NCBI RefSeq assembly: GCF_041021955.1
Contig: NZ_CP158375.1
Span: 2,170,001 to 2,234,000, forward strand
DNA from: Caulobacter sp. 73W
GTDB lineage: Bacteria; Pseudomonadota; Alphaproteobacteria; Caulobacterales; Caulobacteraceae
Length of the DNA: 64,000 nt
Direction: 5' to 3'
The notes under the pieces are model-generated. The model worked only from the letters and a program-made list of their open reading frames with translations. It searched no databases and had not been told where the DNA came from. This document shows, piece by piece, positions 1-7,838 of this stretch (position 1 is the stretch's first letter; each line of letters opens with the position of its first letter). The translations under genes were made by a program, and so were the position numbers.

Positions 1-12
1 CGGATCCGGTGA

Positions 13-606
13 TCACGTATCGAGAACCTTGTGCAGGCGCAGGAAGTCCAGCAGCCCCATCAGAGGCAGGCCGAGAATGGTGAAGTAGTCGCCGTCGATC
101 TTGTCGAACAGCTGCACCCCCTCGGTCTCCAGCATGTAGCAGCCGACCGAACCGAGGATCACCTCGCCCTGGCGCTCCAGATAGCCGTCGAGCCATTCGT
201 CGCTGAAATCGCGCATCCGCAGGGTGGCGGTGGTCACCTCGCGCCAGATCGGCTGGCCGTCACGGGCGACGACCAGACCGGAATGGAGCTTGTGGCTCTT
301 GCCGCGCAGGCTTCTCAGCCGCTCGCGCGCCTCGAACATGGTGCTGGCCTTGTCGTAGAGCAGGCCATCGAGGTCGAGGGTCTGGTCCGCGCCGATCACC
401 AGACCGGGACGCTTGGTGGAGACCTTGACCGCCTTCAGCTCGGCCAAGGCGTCGGCGATTTCGCGCGGCGTGGCCTTTTCGGCCAGCAGGGACGCCTTGG
501 CGGCGTCCTCATCGACGCCGGCGCCCACGGCCTCGAACGGCACGCCGGCGTTGGTCAGCAATTGAGTGCGGGCGGCGCTCCTGGACGCCAGGGTGACGGT
601 GGTCAT
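13..606 (-). CDS. maf: Maf family nucleotide pyrophosphatase
   Basis: A 197-residue Maf/HAM1-type nucleoside triphosphate pyrophosphatase, a cytoplasmic enzyme that hydrolyses non-canonical or modified nucleotides to monophosphates. The N-terminal motif TLASRSAARTQLL is the family phosphate-binding signature, followed by the GADQT motif and the C-terminal GSVGCYMLE and IDGDYFTILGLP blocks. I chose the ATG at 606 because MTTVTLASRS aligns with family N-termini; longer reading upstream would run into the neighbouring gene. It lies one base downstream of the regulatory-protein stop codon, so the two are probably co-transcribed leftward from the origin. The specific nucleotide substrate cannot be told from sequence. 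Confidence 0.9.
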   Translation of the reverse strand: MTTVTLASRSAARTQLLTNAGVPFEAVGAGVDEDAAKASLLAEKATPREIADALAELKAVKVSTKRPGLVIGADQTLDLDGLLYDKASTMFEARERLRSLRGKSHKLHSGLVVARDGQPIWREVTTATLRMRDFSDEWLDGYLERQGEVILGSVGCYMLETEGVQLFDKIDGDYFTILGLPLMGLLDFLRLHKVLDT

Positions 607-607
607 G

Positions 608-1498
608 TCAGATTTCGACCTGGCCGCGGCCGCCATGCAGCAGGTTCATGATCCCCGCGGCGGTCTCTTCGATCGAGCGGCGGGTCACGTCGATGACCGG
701 CCAGCCCATCCGCTCGAACAGGCGACGAGCCTGGATGATCTCGGAGCGCACGGCCTCCACATCCACATAGTCGCTGGCCCGGTCCTCGCGCAGGGACAGC
801 AGGCGGTTGCGGCGGATCTGGATCAGCCGGTCGGGCGACGCGGTCAGGCCGACGATCAGCTTGCCCTTCACATTGAACAGCTTTTCCGGCGGCGCCTGGC
901 CCGGGACCAGCGGCACATTGGCGGCGCGGATGCCGCGATGGGCCAGATAGATGGAGGTGGGGGTCTTGGAGGTGCGCGACACGCCCACCAGGACCACGTC
1001 AGCCTGTTCCAGGTCCTGGCCGCCGGCGCCGTCATCATTGGCGATGGCGTAGTTCAGGGCCTCGATCCGGTCGAAATAGTCGTTGTCCAGGGCGTGCTGG
1101 GCGCCGACCCGGGTGGAGATCTTGGCCCCCAGATAGCGCGACATGGCCGAGACCACGGGGTCGAGGGCGGCGATGCAGGGCATCTCCAGCCTCCGACAGC
1201 CATCTTCCAGCGCGGCGCGCAGGCCGGCGTCGACGATGGTGTGCATGACGACGCCCGGCGCCCCGGCGATTTCGTCCAGGGCCCGCTCAAGCTGACGATT
1301 TGAGCGGATCAGGGCGTAGATATGCTCGATCGGCAGGACGTCGTTGAAGCGGGCGCAAACCGCGCGCGCCATGGCGTTGAGCGTCTCGCCGGTGGAATCC
1401 GACACCAGGTGGATATGGAAGTAAGTCGAGACCCGGGGCCGTTCGGCCCGTTCCTCGTCTCCGCCCTGTGGATGCGCCGTTAATGGTTGCTTAACCAA
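608..1498 (-). CDS. Pyruvate, phosphate dikinase / PEP synthase regulatory protein (DUF299)
   Basis: Bifunctional serine/threonine kinase and phosphotransferase of the PPSR/PDRP family, which phosphorylates and reactivates pyruvate phosphate dikinase or PEP synthase. The conserved start block STYFHIHLVSDSTGETL is present, and the P-loop-like GVSRTSKTPTSIYLA lies at about residue 160. The only usable start upstream of the conserved block is TTG at 1498, giving 296 residues; no ATG or GTG is in frame. A CtrA motif covers the first codons (1480-1494). In Caulobacter this family borders the origin opposite hemE, as it does here. Whether the target is PPDK or PEP synthase is not decided, so no symbol is given. 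Confidence 0.87.
   Translation of the reverse strand: MVKQPLTAHPQGGDEERAERPRVSTYFHIHLVSDSTGETLNAMARAVCARFNDVLPIEHIYALIRSNRQLERALDEIAGAPGVVMHTIVDAGLRAALEDGCRRLEMPCIAALDPVVSAMSRYLGAKISTRVGAQHALDNDYFDRIEALNYAIANDDGAGGQDLEQADVVLVGVSRTSKTPTSIYLAHRGIRAANVPLVPGQAPPEKLFNVKGKLIVGLTASPDRLIQIRRNRLLSLREDRASDYVDVEAVRSEIIQARRLFERMGWPVIDVTRRSIEETAAGIMNLLHGGRGQVEI
1468..1476 (-). promoter_or_regulatory. DnaA-box-like site at the left edge of the origin
   Basis: On the minus strand this reads GCATCCACA, two mismatches from the consensus TTATCCACA. It lies just left of the first CtrA motif and inside the regulatory-protein gene. It is a weak match, of interest only because of its location. Confidence 0.3.
1480..1494. 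promoter_or_regulatory. CtrA binding motif 1 (TTAA-N7-TTAA)
   Basis: TTAATGGTTGCTTAA is an exact match to the full CtrA consensus TTAA-N7-TTAA. It overlaps the 5-prime end of the regulatory-protein gene at the left edge of the putative origin. In Caulobacter, CtrA bound at such sites represses replication initiation in swarmer cells. TTAA is rare in this GC-rich DNA, so three exact copies within 400 bp are unlikely to be chance. Confidence 0.75.
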
Positions 1499-1691
1499 AG
1501 TTCGTCTCTCTGGGGATCAGCGGGCAGAAAACCGCGCGTCGCAATGTTTGCCAAGCGCGCCGGTTGAGAACCACCCCTCTTGCTGTCTTGTAAATCCCCA
1601 GGCCCACGCCGTCTCGGGCTGCTTTCACACGCCTGTCCGGGCCCGCCTGGGGAAAGCCGGCGTCGATCCCCAGCCGGCGCACCGGTTGGTA

Positions 1692-1706
1692 TTAAGGTTT
1701 CCTTAA
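1692..1706. promoter_or_regulatory. CtrA binding motif 2 (TTAA-N7-TTAA)
   Basis: TTAAGGTTTCCTTAA is an exact full CtrA motif and also nearly palindromic. It sits 21 bases left of the tandem DnaA-box-like pair, an arrangement in which CtrA could occlude DnaA. Confidence 0.75.
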
Positions 1707-1727
1707 GGAATTGGGCAGGTTGGCGAC

Positions 1728-1745
1728 TTGTCCACGCTGTCCACA
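1728..1745 (+). promoter_or_regulatory. Tandem DnaA-box-like sites
   Basis: TTGTCCACG followed directly by CTGTCCACA. The second differs at two bases from TTATCCACA, the first at two. Caulobacter origins are known to use boxes that diverge from the E. coli consensus, so these are plausible DnaA contacts, but the assignment rests on similarity and location only. Confidence 0.5.
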
Positions 1746-1865
1746 GCCGGGCTTTGCGGCTGTGAGCATGGCTGGGCGTGGCTATCGGAAGAAGCGCGGG
1801 ACAAGGGCGCGTTCGAGACGCTTTTCCCCATCATCCACCTGACCAGCACCATCCTCGATTCTTCC

Positions 1866-1880
1866 TTAAAATCTTATTAA
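1866..1880. promoter_or_regulatory. CtrA binding motif 3 (TTAA-N7-TTAA)
   Basis: TTAAAATCTTATTAA is an exact full CtrA motif embedded in the AT-rich stretch of the origin and about 80 bases upstream of hemE. It could control both strand opening and the hemE promoter. Confidence 0.75.
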
Positions 1881-1961
1881 GATAAGAAAGGAGGAAGGAC
1901 GGGACCGGGTATCTGACCTTCGGGCTTGAGCCTTCGAGCGGGACCCGGTTTAAGGCGGGGC

Positions 1962-3001
1962 ATGACCGACCAGGCCTCTAAAGTCCCCACCCCGAAGTTC
2001 CTTTCCGTGCTCGCCGGCCAGAGAGCCGAGCGTCCGCCCGTGTGGTTCATGCGGCAGGCGGGGCGTTATCTGCCCGAGTACCGGGCCCTTCGCGCCACGA
2101 CGCCGGACTTCATCAGCTTCTGCCTGGATTCGGAGAAGGCCGCCGAAGCGACCCTGCAGCCCATGCGGCGGTTTCCCTTCGACGCCTCCATCGTCTTCGC
2201 GGACATCCTCCTGATCCCCCGAGCCCTGGGCCAGGACGTGTGGTTCGAGGCAGGTGAGGGACCCAAGCTTGGGGAACTGCCGAGCCTGGACGTGATCGAG
2301 GGCAAGGTGGACGGAGCCGCCGAAGCCCTCAGGGAGGTCGGAGACACCCTTTCCATCGTTCGGGCGGCTCTGGAGCCTGAACGGGCCCTGATCGGCTTCG
2401 CGGGCGCTCCGTGGACCGTGGCGACCTACATGATCGAGGGAGGCTCCTCCGATCGCGCCAAGGCCCGAACCTTCGCCTATGAGCAGCCGGAGGCCATGGA
2501 GCGCCTGCTGAACGCCCTGGCCGACAGCACGGCGCTGTATCTGGCCATGCAGGCGCGGGCCGGCGCCCAGGCCTTGAAGATTTTCGAGAGCTGGGCGGAA
2601 GGCTTGCCCGAGGATCTGTTCGAGAAGCTGGTCATCCGCCCGCACCAGCGGATCATCAGCCGCCTTCGGGCCGAGGGGATCGACACGCCAGTGATTGGTT
2701 TCCCGCGCGGCTCGGCCGCCTATGCCGAACGCTATGCGATGAAGGTGGACGTGCAGGGCGTCGCGCTCGACACCGCCTGCCCGGCCCTGGTCGGCCAACG
2801 GGTCCAGGCGGTCAAGCCGATCCAGGGCGCGCTCGATCCGCTGCTGCTGCGGGCCGGCGGCGAGGCGCTGGATATCCGGGTCGAGCAACTGCTCGAGCAA
2901 TGGGGGGCGGGCCGTACATCTTCAATCTGGGCCATGGCATCCTGCAGGACACGCCGATAGCGCATGTGGAGCGGGTTCTGGCCCGGGTGACGGGCAAGTG
3001 A
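1962..3001 (+). CDS. hemE: Uroporphyrinogen decarboxylase, interrupted by a one-base deletion near its end
   Basis: Cytoplasmic HemE, which decarboxylates uroporphyrinogen III to coproporphyrinogen III in haem synthesis. The signature RPPVWFMRQAGRYLPEYR is near residue 25 and GFAGAPWTVATYMIEGG near residue 145. I chose ATG 1962 (MTDQASKVP), preceded by AAGGCGGGG. The reading frame breaks at the G6 run 2902-2907: as read, the protein goes out of frame and ends at 2960, whereas the next frame continues with GGPYIFNLGHGILQDTPIAHVERVL, the expected HemE C-terminus, to TGA 2999-3001. One missing G restores the gene. The true stop overlaps the hemH GTG start, so translation is probably coupled. Because hemE is normally essential, a sequencing error is more likely than a pseudogene. 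Confidence 0.88.
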
Positions 3002-4017
3002 GCCGCAAAGTCGCAGTCGTCCTGATGAACCTGGGCGGCCCGGACGGTCCCAAGGCCGTGCAGCCGTTTCTGTTCAACCTGTTCCGCGATCCGGCGATCA
3101 TCGGCCTGCCGGCCGTGGCCCGCTATCCGCTGGCGGCGCTGATCTCGACCACTCGGCGCAAGGAAGCGACGGCCAACTACGCGGTGATGGGCGGAGGCTC
3201 ACCCCTGCTGCCCGAAACCCAGGCCCAGGCAGATGCGCTGGAAGCCGCGCTGAAAGCGCGAGGCGTGGAGGCCAAATGCTTCATCGCCATGCGTTACTGG
3301 CGCCCGTTCACCGAGAAGACCGCGCGCGACGTGGCCGCCTGGTCGCCGGATGAGGTGGTGCTGCTGCCGCTCTATCCGCAGTTCTCGACCACGACGACGG
3401 ACTCCTCGCTGAAGGTCTGGCGCAAGGCCTATCGCGGTCCGGGCGTGGTGCGGACGGTGTGCTGCTATCCGACCCTGGACGGCCTGGTCGAGGCGCATGC
3501 GCGAAAGATCCAGGCGGCCTATGAGGCGGCTGGGCGGCCAGCCAAGGTGCGCCTGCTGTTCTCGGCCCACGGCCTGCCGCAGAAGGTGATCGACGCGGGC
3601 GATCCTTATGAGCAGCAGATCCAGGCCACGGCCGCGGCGGTCGCGGCGCGGCTGGGCGCGGGCTGGGACTGGAAGGTCTGTTACCAGAGCCGGGTCGGGC
3701 CGCTCAAATGGCTGGGTCCGTCGACGCCGGAAGCCATCGAGGAGGCCGTCGGCGAAGGCCTGGGCCTGGTGATCTGTCCGATCGCCTTCGTCTCCGAGCA
3801 TGTGGAGACCCTGGTCGAGCTGGACCACGAATACGCCGAGCTGGCCAAGGGTCTTGGCGCGTCCGCCTATGTCCGGGTTCCGGCGTTGGGGGTCGAGCCG
3901 GCCTTTATCGACGGCCTCGCGGACCTGACCTTCGACGCCCTGGCCGGCGCCTCGGGGGACTGGACGTGCGGGACCAAGCAGCCGAAATGTTCGCAACGAA
4001 GCAAGGGAGCGGCTTGA
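2998..4017 (+). CDS. hemH: Ferrochelatase
   Basis: Ferrochelatase inserts ferrous iron into protoporphyrin IX, the last step of the protoporphyrin-dependent haem pathway, at the cytoplasmic face of the membrane. The 339 residues contain the start block VAVVLMNLGGPD, the catalytic-histidine motif LLFSAHGLP at about residue 190, and the second ligand region PIAFVSEHVETLVELD at about 260-280. Start is GTG 2998, sharing four bases with the restored hemE stop. It forms a hemE-hemH-hemJ operon. A cysteine in GDWTCGTKQPKC near the C-terminus is placed like the [2Fe-2S] ligands of some alphaproteobacterial ferrochelatases, but I cannot confirm a cluster. Confidence 0.95.
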   Translation: MSRKVAVVLMNLGGPDGPKAVQPFLFNLFRDPAIIGLPAVARYPLAALISTTRRKEATANYAVMGGGSPLLPETQAQADALEAALKARGVEAKCFIAMRYWRPFTEKTARDVAAWSPDEVVLLPLYPQFSTTTTDSSLKVWRKAYRGPGVVRTVCCYPTLDGLVEAHARKIQAAYEAAGRPAKVRLLFSAHGLPQKVIDAGDPYEQQIQATAAAVAARLGAGWDWKVCYQSRVGPLKWLGPSTPEAIEEAVGEGLGLVICPIAFVSEHVETLVELDHEYAELAKGLGASAYVRVPALGVEPAFIDGLADLTFDALAGASGDWTCGTKQPKCSQRSKGAA

Positions 4018-4018
4018 G

Positions 4019-4480
4019 ATGACGTGGCTGGCGGAACGCTATGACCTGCTGCGCGGCCTGCACATTCTGGCGGTGATCGCCTGGATGGCCGGCCTGCTCT
4101 ATCTGCCGCGCCTGTTCGCCTATCACACCAAGGCCACGGCCGGCGGCGAGATGGACGTCACCTTCCGCACCATGGAATCCAAGCTTCTGCGGATCATCAT
4201 GAACCCGGCCATGGTCCTGGCGTGGATCTTCGGAATCTGCCTGATCGCCGCCGACACCCGCATCCGCGGAGCCGAGTTCCTGGGTCAGCCCTGGATGATC
4301 GCCAAGTTGGCGGGGGTGCTTTTCCTGACCGGCTGGCATCACTATCTGGCCAAGGCGCGCAAGGCTTTCGCCGAGGGCCGCAACCAGCGCAGCGAGAAGT
4401 TCTGGCGCGCCACCAACGAGCTGCCCTTCCTCGCCGCCGTCGTCATGGTCATCGCCGTGACGACGGAGTTCGGCCGCTAG
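4019..4480 (+). CDS. hemJ: Protoporphyrinogen oxidase HemJ (CopD-like membrane protein)
   Basis: A 153-residue inner-membrane protein of the HemJ/UPF0093 family, which oxidises protoporphyrinogen IX to protoporphyrin IX in bacteria lacking HemG or HemY. About four hydrophobic segments are visible. The conserved His of LHILAVIAWMAGLLYLPRLF is at residue 16, and a conserved Lys lies in MIAKLAGVLFLTGWHHY near residue 95. It starts one base after the hemH stop, so the three genes cover consecutive late haem steps in one operon. The context strongly supports the assignment. Confidence 0.92.
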   Translation: MTWLAERYDLLRGLHILAVIAWMAGLLYLPRLFAYHTKATAGGEMDVTFRTMESKLLRIIMNPAMVLAWIFGICLIAADTRIRGAEFLGQPWMIAKLAGVLFLTGWHHYLAKARKAFAEGRNQRSEKFWRATNELPFLAAVVMVIAVTTEFGR

Positions 4481-4734
4481 ACCGATCCGTGACCGCGCGC
4501 CGCGCTTGACCGGCGCGGGCCGTTATGGTTCCCCTGCTGGCAAGCATGGGGCGGACGCTTCGTGTTCCCGCCTCTTTCCGGGTCGTGCGCGGTCCTCGCG
4601 CCCCTTAATGGCCCGGCTCCCATACTTTGCGCCTCCCGCGCACACCAATCCGCCGATCGAAGTCCTTTCGATCCCGGCGTTCAGACAAGACCCAAGGCCC
4701 GTCCCGTGCGGGTCCGCATACCATTGAGTACGCC
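4481..4734 (+). promoter_or_regulatory. rho upstream region with possible promoter and leader
   Basis: This 254-base stretch has no supported gene. A TTGACC at 4506-4511, ten bases and then GTTATGGT, loosely resembles the Caulobacter housekeeping promoter (TTGAC, N10-14, GCTANAWC), which would leave a leader of roughly 200 bases. A small GC hairpin (GGCCCG with CGGGTC, about 4697-4715) lies just before the start codon. rho genes are commonly autoregulated through leader termination, so a long leader is plausible, but neither element is strong. Confidence 0.3.
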
Positions 4735-6144
4735 ATGCAAGACGAAAACATCCCCGAGACCGAAACCCCCGAGATCGTCGAGGCCGTTGAGCCCACGGTC
4801 GAGGACGTCGCTCTCGACGCCGATTCCGACGAAGGCGACGACAACGCCGAGATCGTCGCGGCCATCGCCGAACTGGGCATCACCCGCATGTCGCTGCAGG
4901 AGCTGAAGGAGAAATCCCCGGCCGACCTGGTGGCGCTGGCCGAGCGCCTCGAGATCGAGAACGCCAGCTCCATGCGCAAGCAGGACATGATGTTCGGCAT
5001 CCTGAAGACCCTCGCCGATGAAGGCGTGGAGATCTTCGGTTCGGGCACCATGGAAGTGCTGCAGGACGGCTTCGGCTTCCTGCGCAGCCCGGAAGCCAAC
5101 TACCTGCCGGGTCCGGACGACATCTACGTCTCGCCTTCGCAGATCCGCAAATTCGGCCTCCGCACCGGCGACAGCGTCGAGGGCGCCATCCGCGCGCCGC
5201 GTGAAGGCGAGCGCTACTTCGCCCTGACCAGCGTCTCGAAGGTCAATTTCGAGAACCCGGACAACGTCCGCCACAAGGTCGCCTTCGACAACCTGACCCC
5301 GCTCTATCCGGATCAGCGCCTCAACATGGAGATGCCCGATCCGACCCTGAAAGATCGTTCGGGCCGGGTGATCGACATCGTCGCCCCCCTGGGCAAGGGC
5401 CAGCGCTGCTTGATCGTCGCCCCGCCGCGCGTGGGTAAGACGGTGATGCTGCAGAACATCGCCAAGTCGATCGAGACTAATCACCCCGAGTGCTACCTGA
5501 TCGTCCTGCTGATCGACGAGCGCCCGGAAGAAGTGACCGACATGCAGCGCACCGTGAAGGGCGAGGTGATCGCCTCGACCTTCGACGAGCCGGCTACCCG
5601 CCACGTGCAAGTTGCTGAAATGGTTATCGAAAAGGCAAAGCGCCTGGTGGAGCACAAGCGCGACGTCGTCATCCTGCTCGACTCGGTGACCCGTCTGGGC
5701 CGCGCCTACAACACGGTCGTACCGTCGTCGGGCAAGGTGCTGACCGGTGGTGTGGACGCCAACGCCCTGCAGCGCCCCAAGCGCTTCTTCGGCGCCGCGC
5801 GGAATGTCGAGGAAGGCGGTTCGCTGTCGATCATCGCCACCGCCCTGATCGACACCGGCAGCCGCATGGACGAAGTCATCTTCGAAGAGTTCAAGGGCAC
5901 CGGTAACTCGGAAATCGTCCTGGACCGCAAGGTCGCCGACAAGCGCATCTTCCCGGCCATCGACGTGCTCAAGTCGGGCACCCGCAAGGAAGAGCTCATC
6001 ACGCCGAAGGATCAGCTGCAGAAGACCTACGTCCTGCGCCGTATCCTCAACCCGATGGGTGCGTCGGACGCGATCGAGTTCCTGCTCGACAAGCTGCGTC
6101 AGTCCAAGACCAACGGCGACTTCTTCCAATCCATGAACACCTGA
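4735..6144 (+). CDS. rho: Transcription termination factor Rho
   Basis: Hexameric RNA helicase that ends transcription at Rho-dependent sites. I chose ATG 4735 ([16 protein letters not shown]), giving 469 residues; the frame extends upstream without a plausible start. An acidic N-terminal extension of about 40 residues precedes the Rho N-domain ([21 protein letters not shown]). The RNA-binding cold-shock fold spans about 95-170 ([22 protein letters not shown]). The Walker A motif [11 protein letters not shown] is near residue 230, Walker B-type [16 protein letters not shown] near 305, and the Q/R-loop region [20 protein letters not shown] follows. The gene is followed by a hairpin and then the GST gene. 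Confidence 0.96.
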   Translation: MQDENIPETETPEIVEAVEPTVEDVALDADSDEGDDNAEIVAAIAELGITRMSLQELKEKSPADLVALAERLEIENASSMRKQDMMFGILKTLADEGVEIFGSGTMEVLQDGFGFLRSPEANYLPGPDDIYVSPSQIRKFGLRTGDSVEGAIRAPREGERYFALTSVSKVNFENPDNVRHKVAFDNLTPLYPDQRLNMEMPDPTLKDRSGRVIDIVAPLGKGQRCLIVAPPRVGKTVMLQNIAKSIETNHPECYLIVLLIDERPEEVTDMQRTVKGEVIASTFDEPATRHVQVAEMVIEKAKRLVEHKRDVVILLDSVTRLGRAYNTVVPSSGKVLTGGVDANALQRPKRFFGAARNVEEGGSLSIIATALIDTGSRMDEVIFEEFKGTGNSEIVLDRKVADKRIFPAIDVLKSGTRKEELITPKDQLQKTYVLRRILNPMGASDAIEFLLDKLRQSKTNGDFFQSMNT

Positions 6145-6150
6145 TCTAGC

Positions 6151-6174
6151 CTCCGTTTCGAAAAGAAACGGGAG
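6151..6174 (+). terminator. Stem-loop between rho and the GST gene
   Basis: CCGTTTC, loop GAAAA, GAAACGG forms a seven-base perfect stem seven bases after the rho stop. There is no U tract. The 3-prime arm runs into the purine-rich ribosome-binding region (GGGAGCGG) of the next gene, so it might limit GST translation or stabilise the rho mRNA end instead of terminating transcription. Confidence 0.4.
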
Positions 6175-6180
6175 CGGATC

Positions 6181-6807
6181 ATGATTACGATCTATGGCGG
6201 GGGCCGCACGCGGTCCCTGCGCGTCGCCTGGATGGCCGAGGAGATGGGGCTGGATTACGAGATCCGGCCCGTCAGCCTGATGGAGACGAAATCAGATCCG
6301 GCGTTCAAGGCCTTGAACCCCGCCGGCTTCCTGCCCGTGATGCAGGACGGCGACGTGACCATGATCGAGTCCGTCGCGATGATGGAATATCTGGCGGCCC
6401 GCTACGGCCCGACGCCGCTGGTCCCTTCCACCGACGATCCCACGTGGGTTCGCTACAAGCAGTTCCTGCATTTCGGAGAGAGTTCGGTGGCGGCGCTGCT
6501 GAACATCGCGGTCGGCTCCAAGTTCGCCGCGCCGCGCGAGCATCGCGACAACTGGGGCGCCGCCCTGGCCGTGGACCTGGCCATGAGCCGCAGCTGCATG
6601 CTGGCCAACCAGCTGAAGGACAGCGAGTTCATCGCCGGCGACGCCTTCACCGCGGCGGATATCTCGGTGGCCTATCCCTTCCTGCTAGCCAAGTTCATTG
6701 GCTTCCAGGAACGGGTCGATCCGATCATTCAGGATTATGTGGTGAGTTTGAGGGCGCGCCCGGCTTTCGAACGCGCCCTCGCCCGCAGCAACGAAAAGGC
6801 CGCCTAG
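6181..6807 (+). CDS. Glutathione S-transferase family protein
   Basis: A 208-residue protein with the GST layout: an N-terminal thioredoxin-like domain (MITIYGGGRTRSLRVAWMAEEMGLDYE) containing the NPAGFLPVMQDGD and ESVAMMEYLA segments that bind glutathione in the family, and an all-helical C-terminal domain from about residue 85 with the ADISVAYPFLLAK motif. Ser12 of the GRTRS segment is the probable activating residue. The substrate is unknown. It ends convergently with the dienelactone hydrolase gene; both stop codons lie in the same CTAG (6804-6807). Confidence 0.88.
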   Translation: MITIYGGGRTRSLRVAWMAEEMGLDYEIRPVSLMETKSDPAFKALNPAGFLPVMQDGDVTMIESVAMMEYLAARYGPTPLVPSTDDPTWVRYKQFLHFGESSVAALLNIAVGSKFAAPREHRDNWGAALAVDLAMSRSCMLANQLKDSEFIAGDAFTAADISVAYPFLLAKFIGFQERVDPIIQDYVVSLRARPAFERALARSNEKAA

Positions 6808-7502
6808 GCCAGGTTGGCTTCGAAGAAGGCTAGGGTCCGGCCGTCGGCCTTGGCCGCGTCGGCGGCGTCGAAGTGTTCGCCGCCCTTGCGCGCGAAGGCG
6901 TGGTCACGCCCGGCATAGGTATGGATCTCGACCTTGGCGTTGTCCTTCAGGGCGGAGACGATCTTCTCCTGAGCCGCTGGCGGCACGAACTGATCAGCCT
7001 CGGCGATATGCATCAGCAGCGGCTTCTTGATGCCGGCGCCCTCGCCGGTGAGGTTCTCGATACCGACGCCGTAATAGGCGACAGCGGCGTCCACGTCCGT
7101 TCGGGCCGCGGTCAGGTAGGCGAGCTTGCCCCCCAGGCAGAAACCGACCGCGCCGACCTTCCCCGTGGAACCGGCGTCGGCTCGCGCGAAGTCGATGGTC
7201 GCCTGAATGTCGGCCACGCCCTTGTCGGTGTCGAAGGCATTCATCAGGGCGAAGGCCTTCTTCCACTCGGCCTCGGACTTGTCGGTGATGTCGACGCCGG
7301 GCTCGATCCGCCAGAACAGATCGGGGCAGATGGCCAGGTAACCGGCGGCGGCCAGGTCATCGGCCACGGCACGCATCACGGCGTTCACGCCGAAGATCTC
7401 CTGGATGACGACTACTGCCGGAGCCTTGGCGTCTGCGGGTCGGGCCACATAGGCGGAGAACTCCCCATCGGGGGTGGCGATCTTCACGGTTTGCGAGGCC
7501 AT
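6804..7502 (-). CDS. Dienelactone hydrolase family protein
   Basis: A 232-residue cytoplasmic alpha/beta hydrolase of the DLH family. The nucleophile is cysteine in GAVGFCLGGKLAYL (about residue 122), with Asp in AEADQFVPP and His in GRDHAFARKGG completing the triad, as in authentic dienelactone hydrolases. I chose ATG 7502 (MASQTVKIATPDGEFSAYVARP), which matches the family N-terminus; the frame extends far upstream but that part is not family-like. The physiological substrate is unknown; no aromatic-degradation genes are nearby. Confidence 0.9.
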   Translation of the reverse strand: MASQTVKIATPDGEFSAYVARPADAKAPAVVVIQEIFGVNAVMRAVADDLAAAGYLAICPDLFWRIEPGVDITDKSEAEWKKAFALMNAFDTDKGVADIQATIDFARADAGSTGKVGAVGFCLGGKLAYLTAARTDVDAAVAYYGVGIENLTGEGAGIKKPLLMHIAEADQFVPPAAQEKIVSALKDNAKVEIHTYAGRDHAFARKGGEHFDAADAAKADGRTLAFFEANLA

Positions 7503-7583
7503 GGGCTCTAGTCTCCTGTCTGTGGTTTGGACCGGGCGCATGGTAAGTCCATGCGGCATAGGGTTTGTGAAGACGGAGCCGGC

Positions 7584-7838
7584 ATGAAGGTCAAGGTCGA
7601 AGTGGAATGCACGCCGCAAGAGGCGCGCGCCTTTCTGGGGCTGCCGGACGTGACCCCGCTCAACGAGAAGCTGGTCGCCGAGATGCAGGCGCGCATGGAG
7701 GCCAACATGGCCATGTTGGCGCCGGACGAGCTGATGAAGAACTGGATGGCGTTCGGGACCGGGGCCCAGGATCAGTTCCGCAAGATGATGACAGCCGCCA
7801 CCAGCGCGGCCTTCACCGGGACCACGCCCAAGGAATGA
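7584..7838 (+). CDS. DUF6489 family small protein
   Basis: An 84-residue cytoplasmic protein beginning [28 protein letters not shown], which resembles the DUF6489 family of alphaproteobacteria. It has an N-terminal strand-rich part followed by amphipathic helices rich in Met ([24 protein letters not shown]). It has no signal peptide or membrane segment. Its TGA overlaps the mnmE ATG by two bases, so the two are translationally coupled. Function is unknown; coupling with a tRNA-modification gene is the only clue. I chose ATG 7584 because the conserved block begins there. Confidence 0.75.
   Translation: MKVKVEVECTPQEARAFLGLPDVTPLNEKLVAEMQARMEANMAMLAPDELMKNWMAFGTGAQDQFRKMMTAATSAAFTGTTPKE

Larger units (their letters stand above)
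1499..1961. other. oriC: Putative chromosomal replication origin (oriC / Cori)
   Basis: A 463-base gap between the divergent regulatory-protein gene and hemE, the same flanking pair that borders Cori in Caulobacter crescentus. It holds two exact CtrA motifs (a third overlaps its left edge), a tandem pair of DnaA-box-like sequences at 1728-1745, another at 1831-1839 (TCATCCACC), a GATTC site for CcrM methylation at 1857-1861, and an AT- and purine-rich stretch at about 1856-1897 that could be the unwinding element. No protein-coding gene is supported in the gap. Genes read away from it on both sides. The hemE promoter probably also lies here. Function is inferred from these motifs and gene context. 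Confidence 0.85.

Noticed and set aside
6441..6446. CACGTG core in the GST gene as a further parS
   Set aside because: The flanks (GATC on the left, GGTTC on the right) do not match the 16-base parS palindrome; it is read as ordinary coding sequence.
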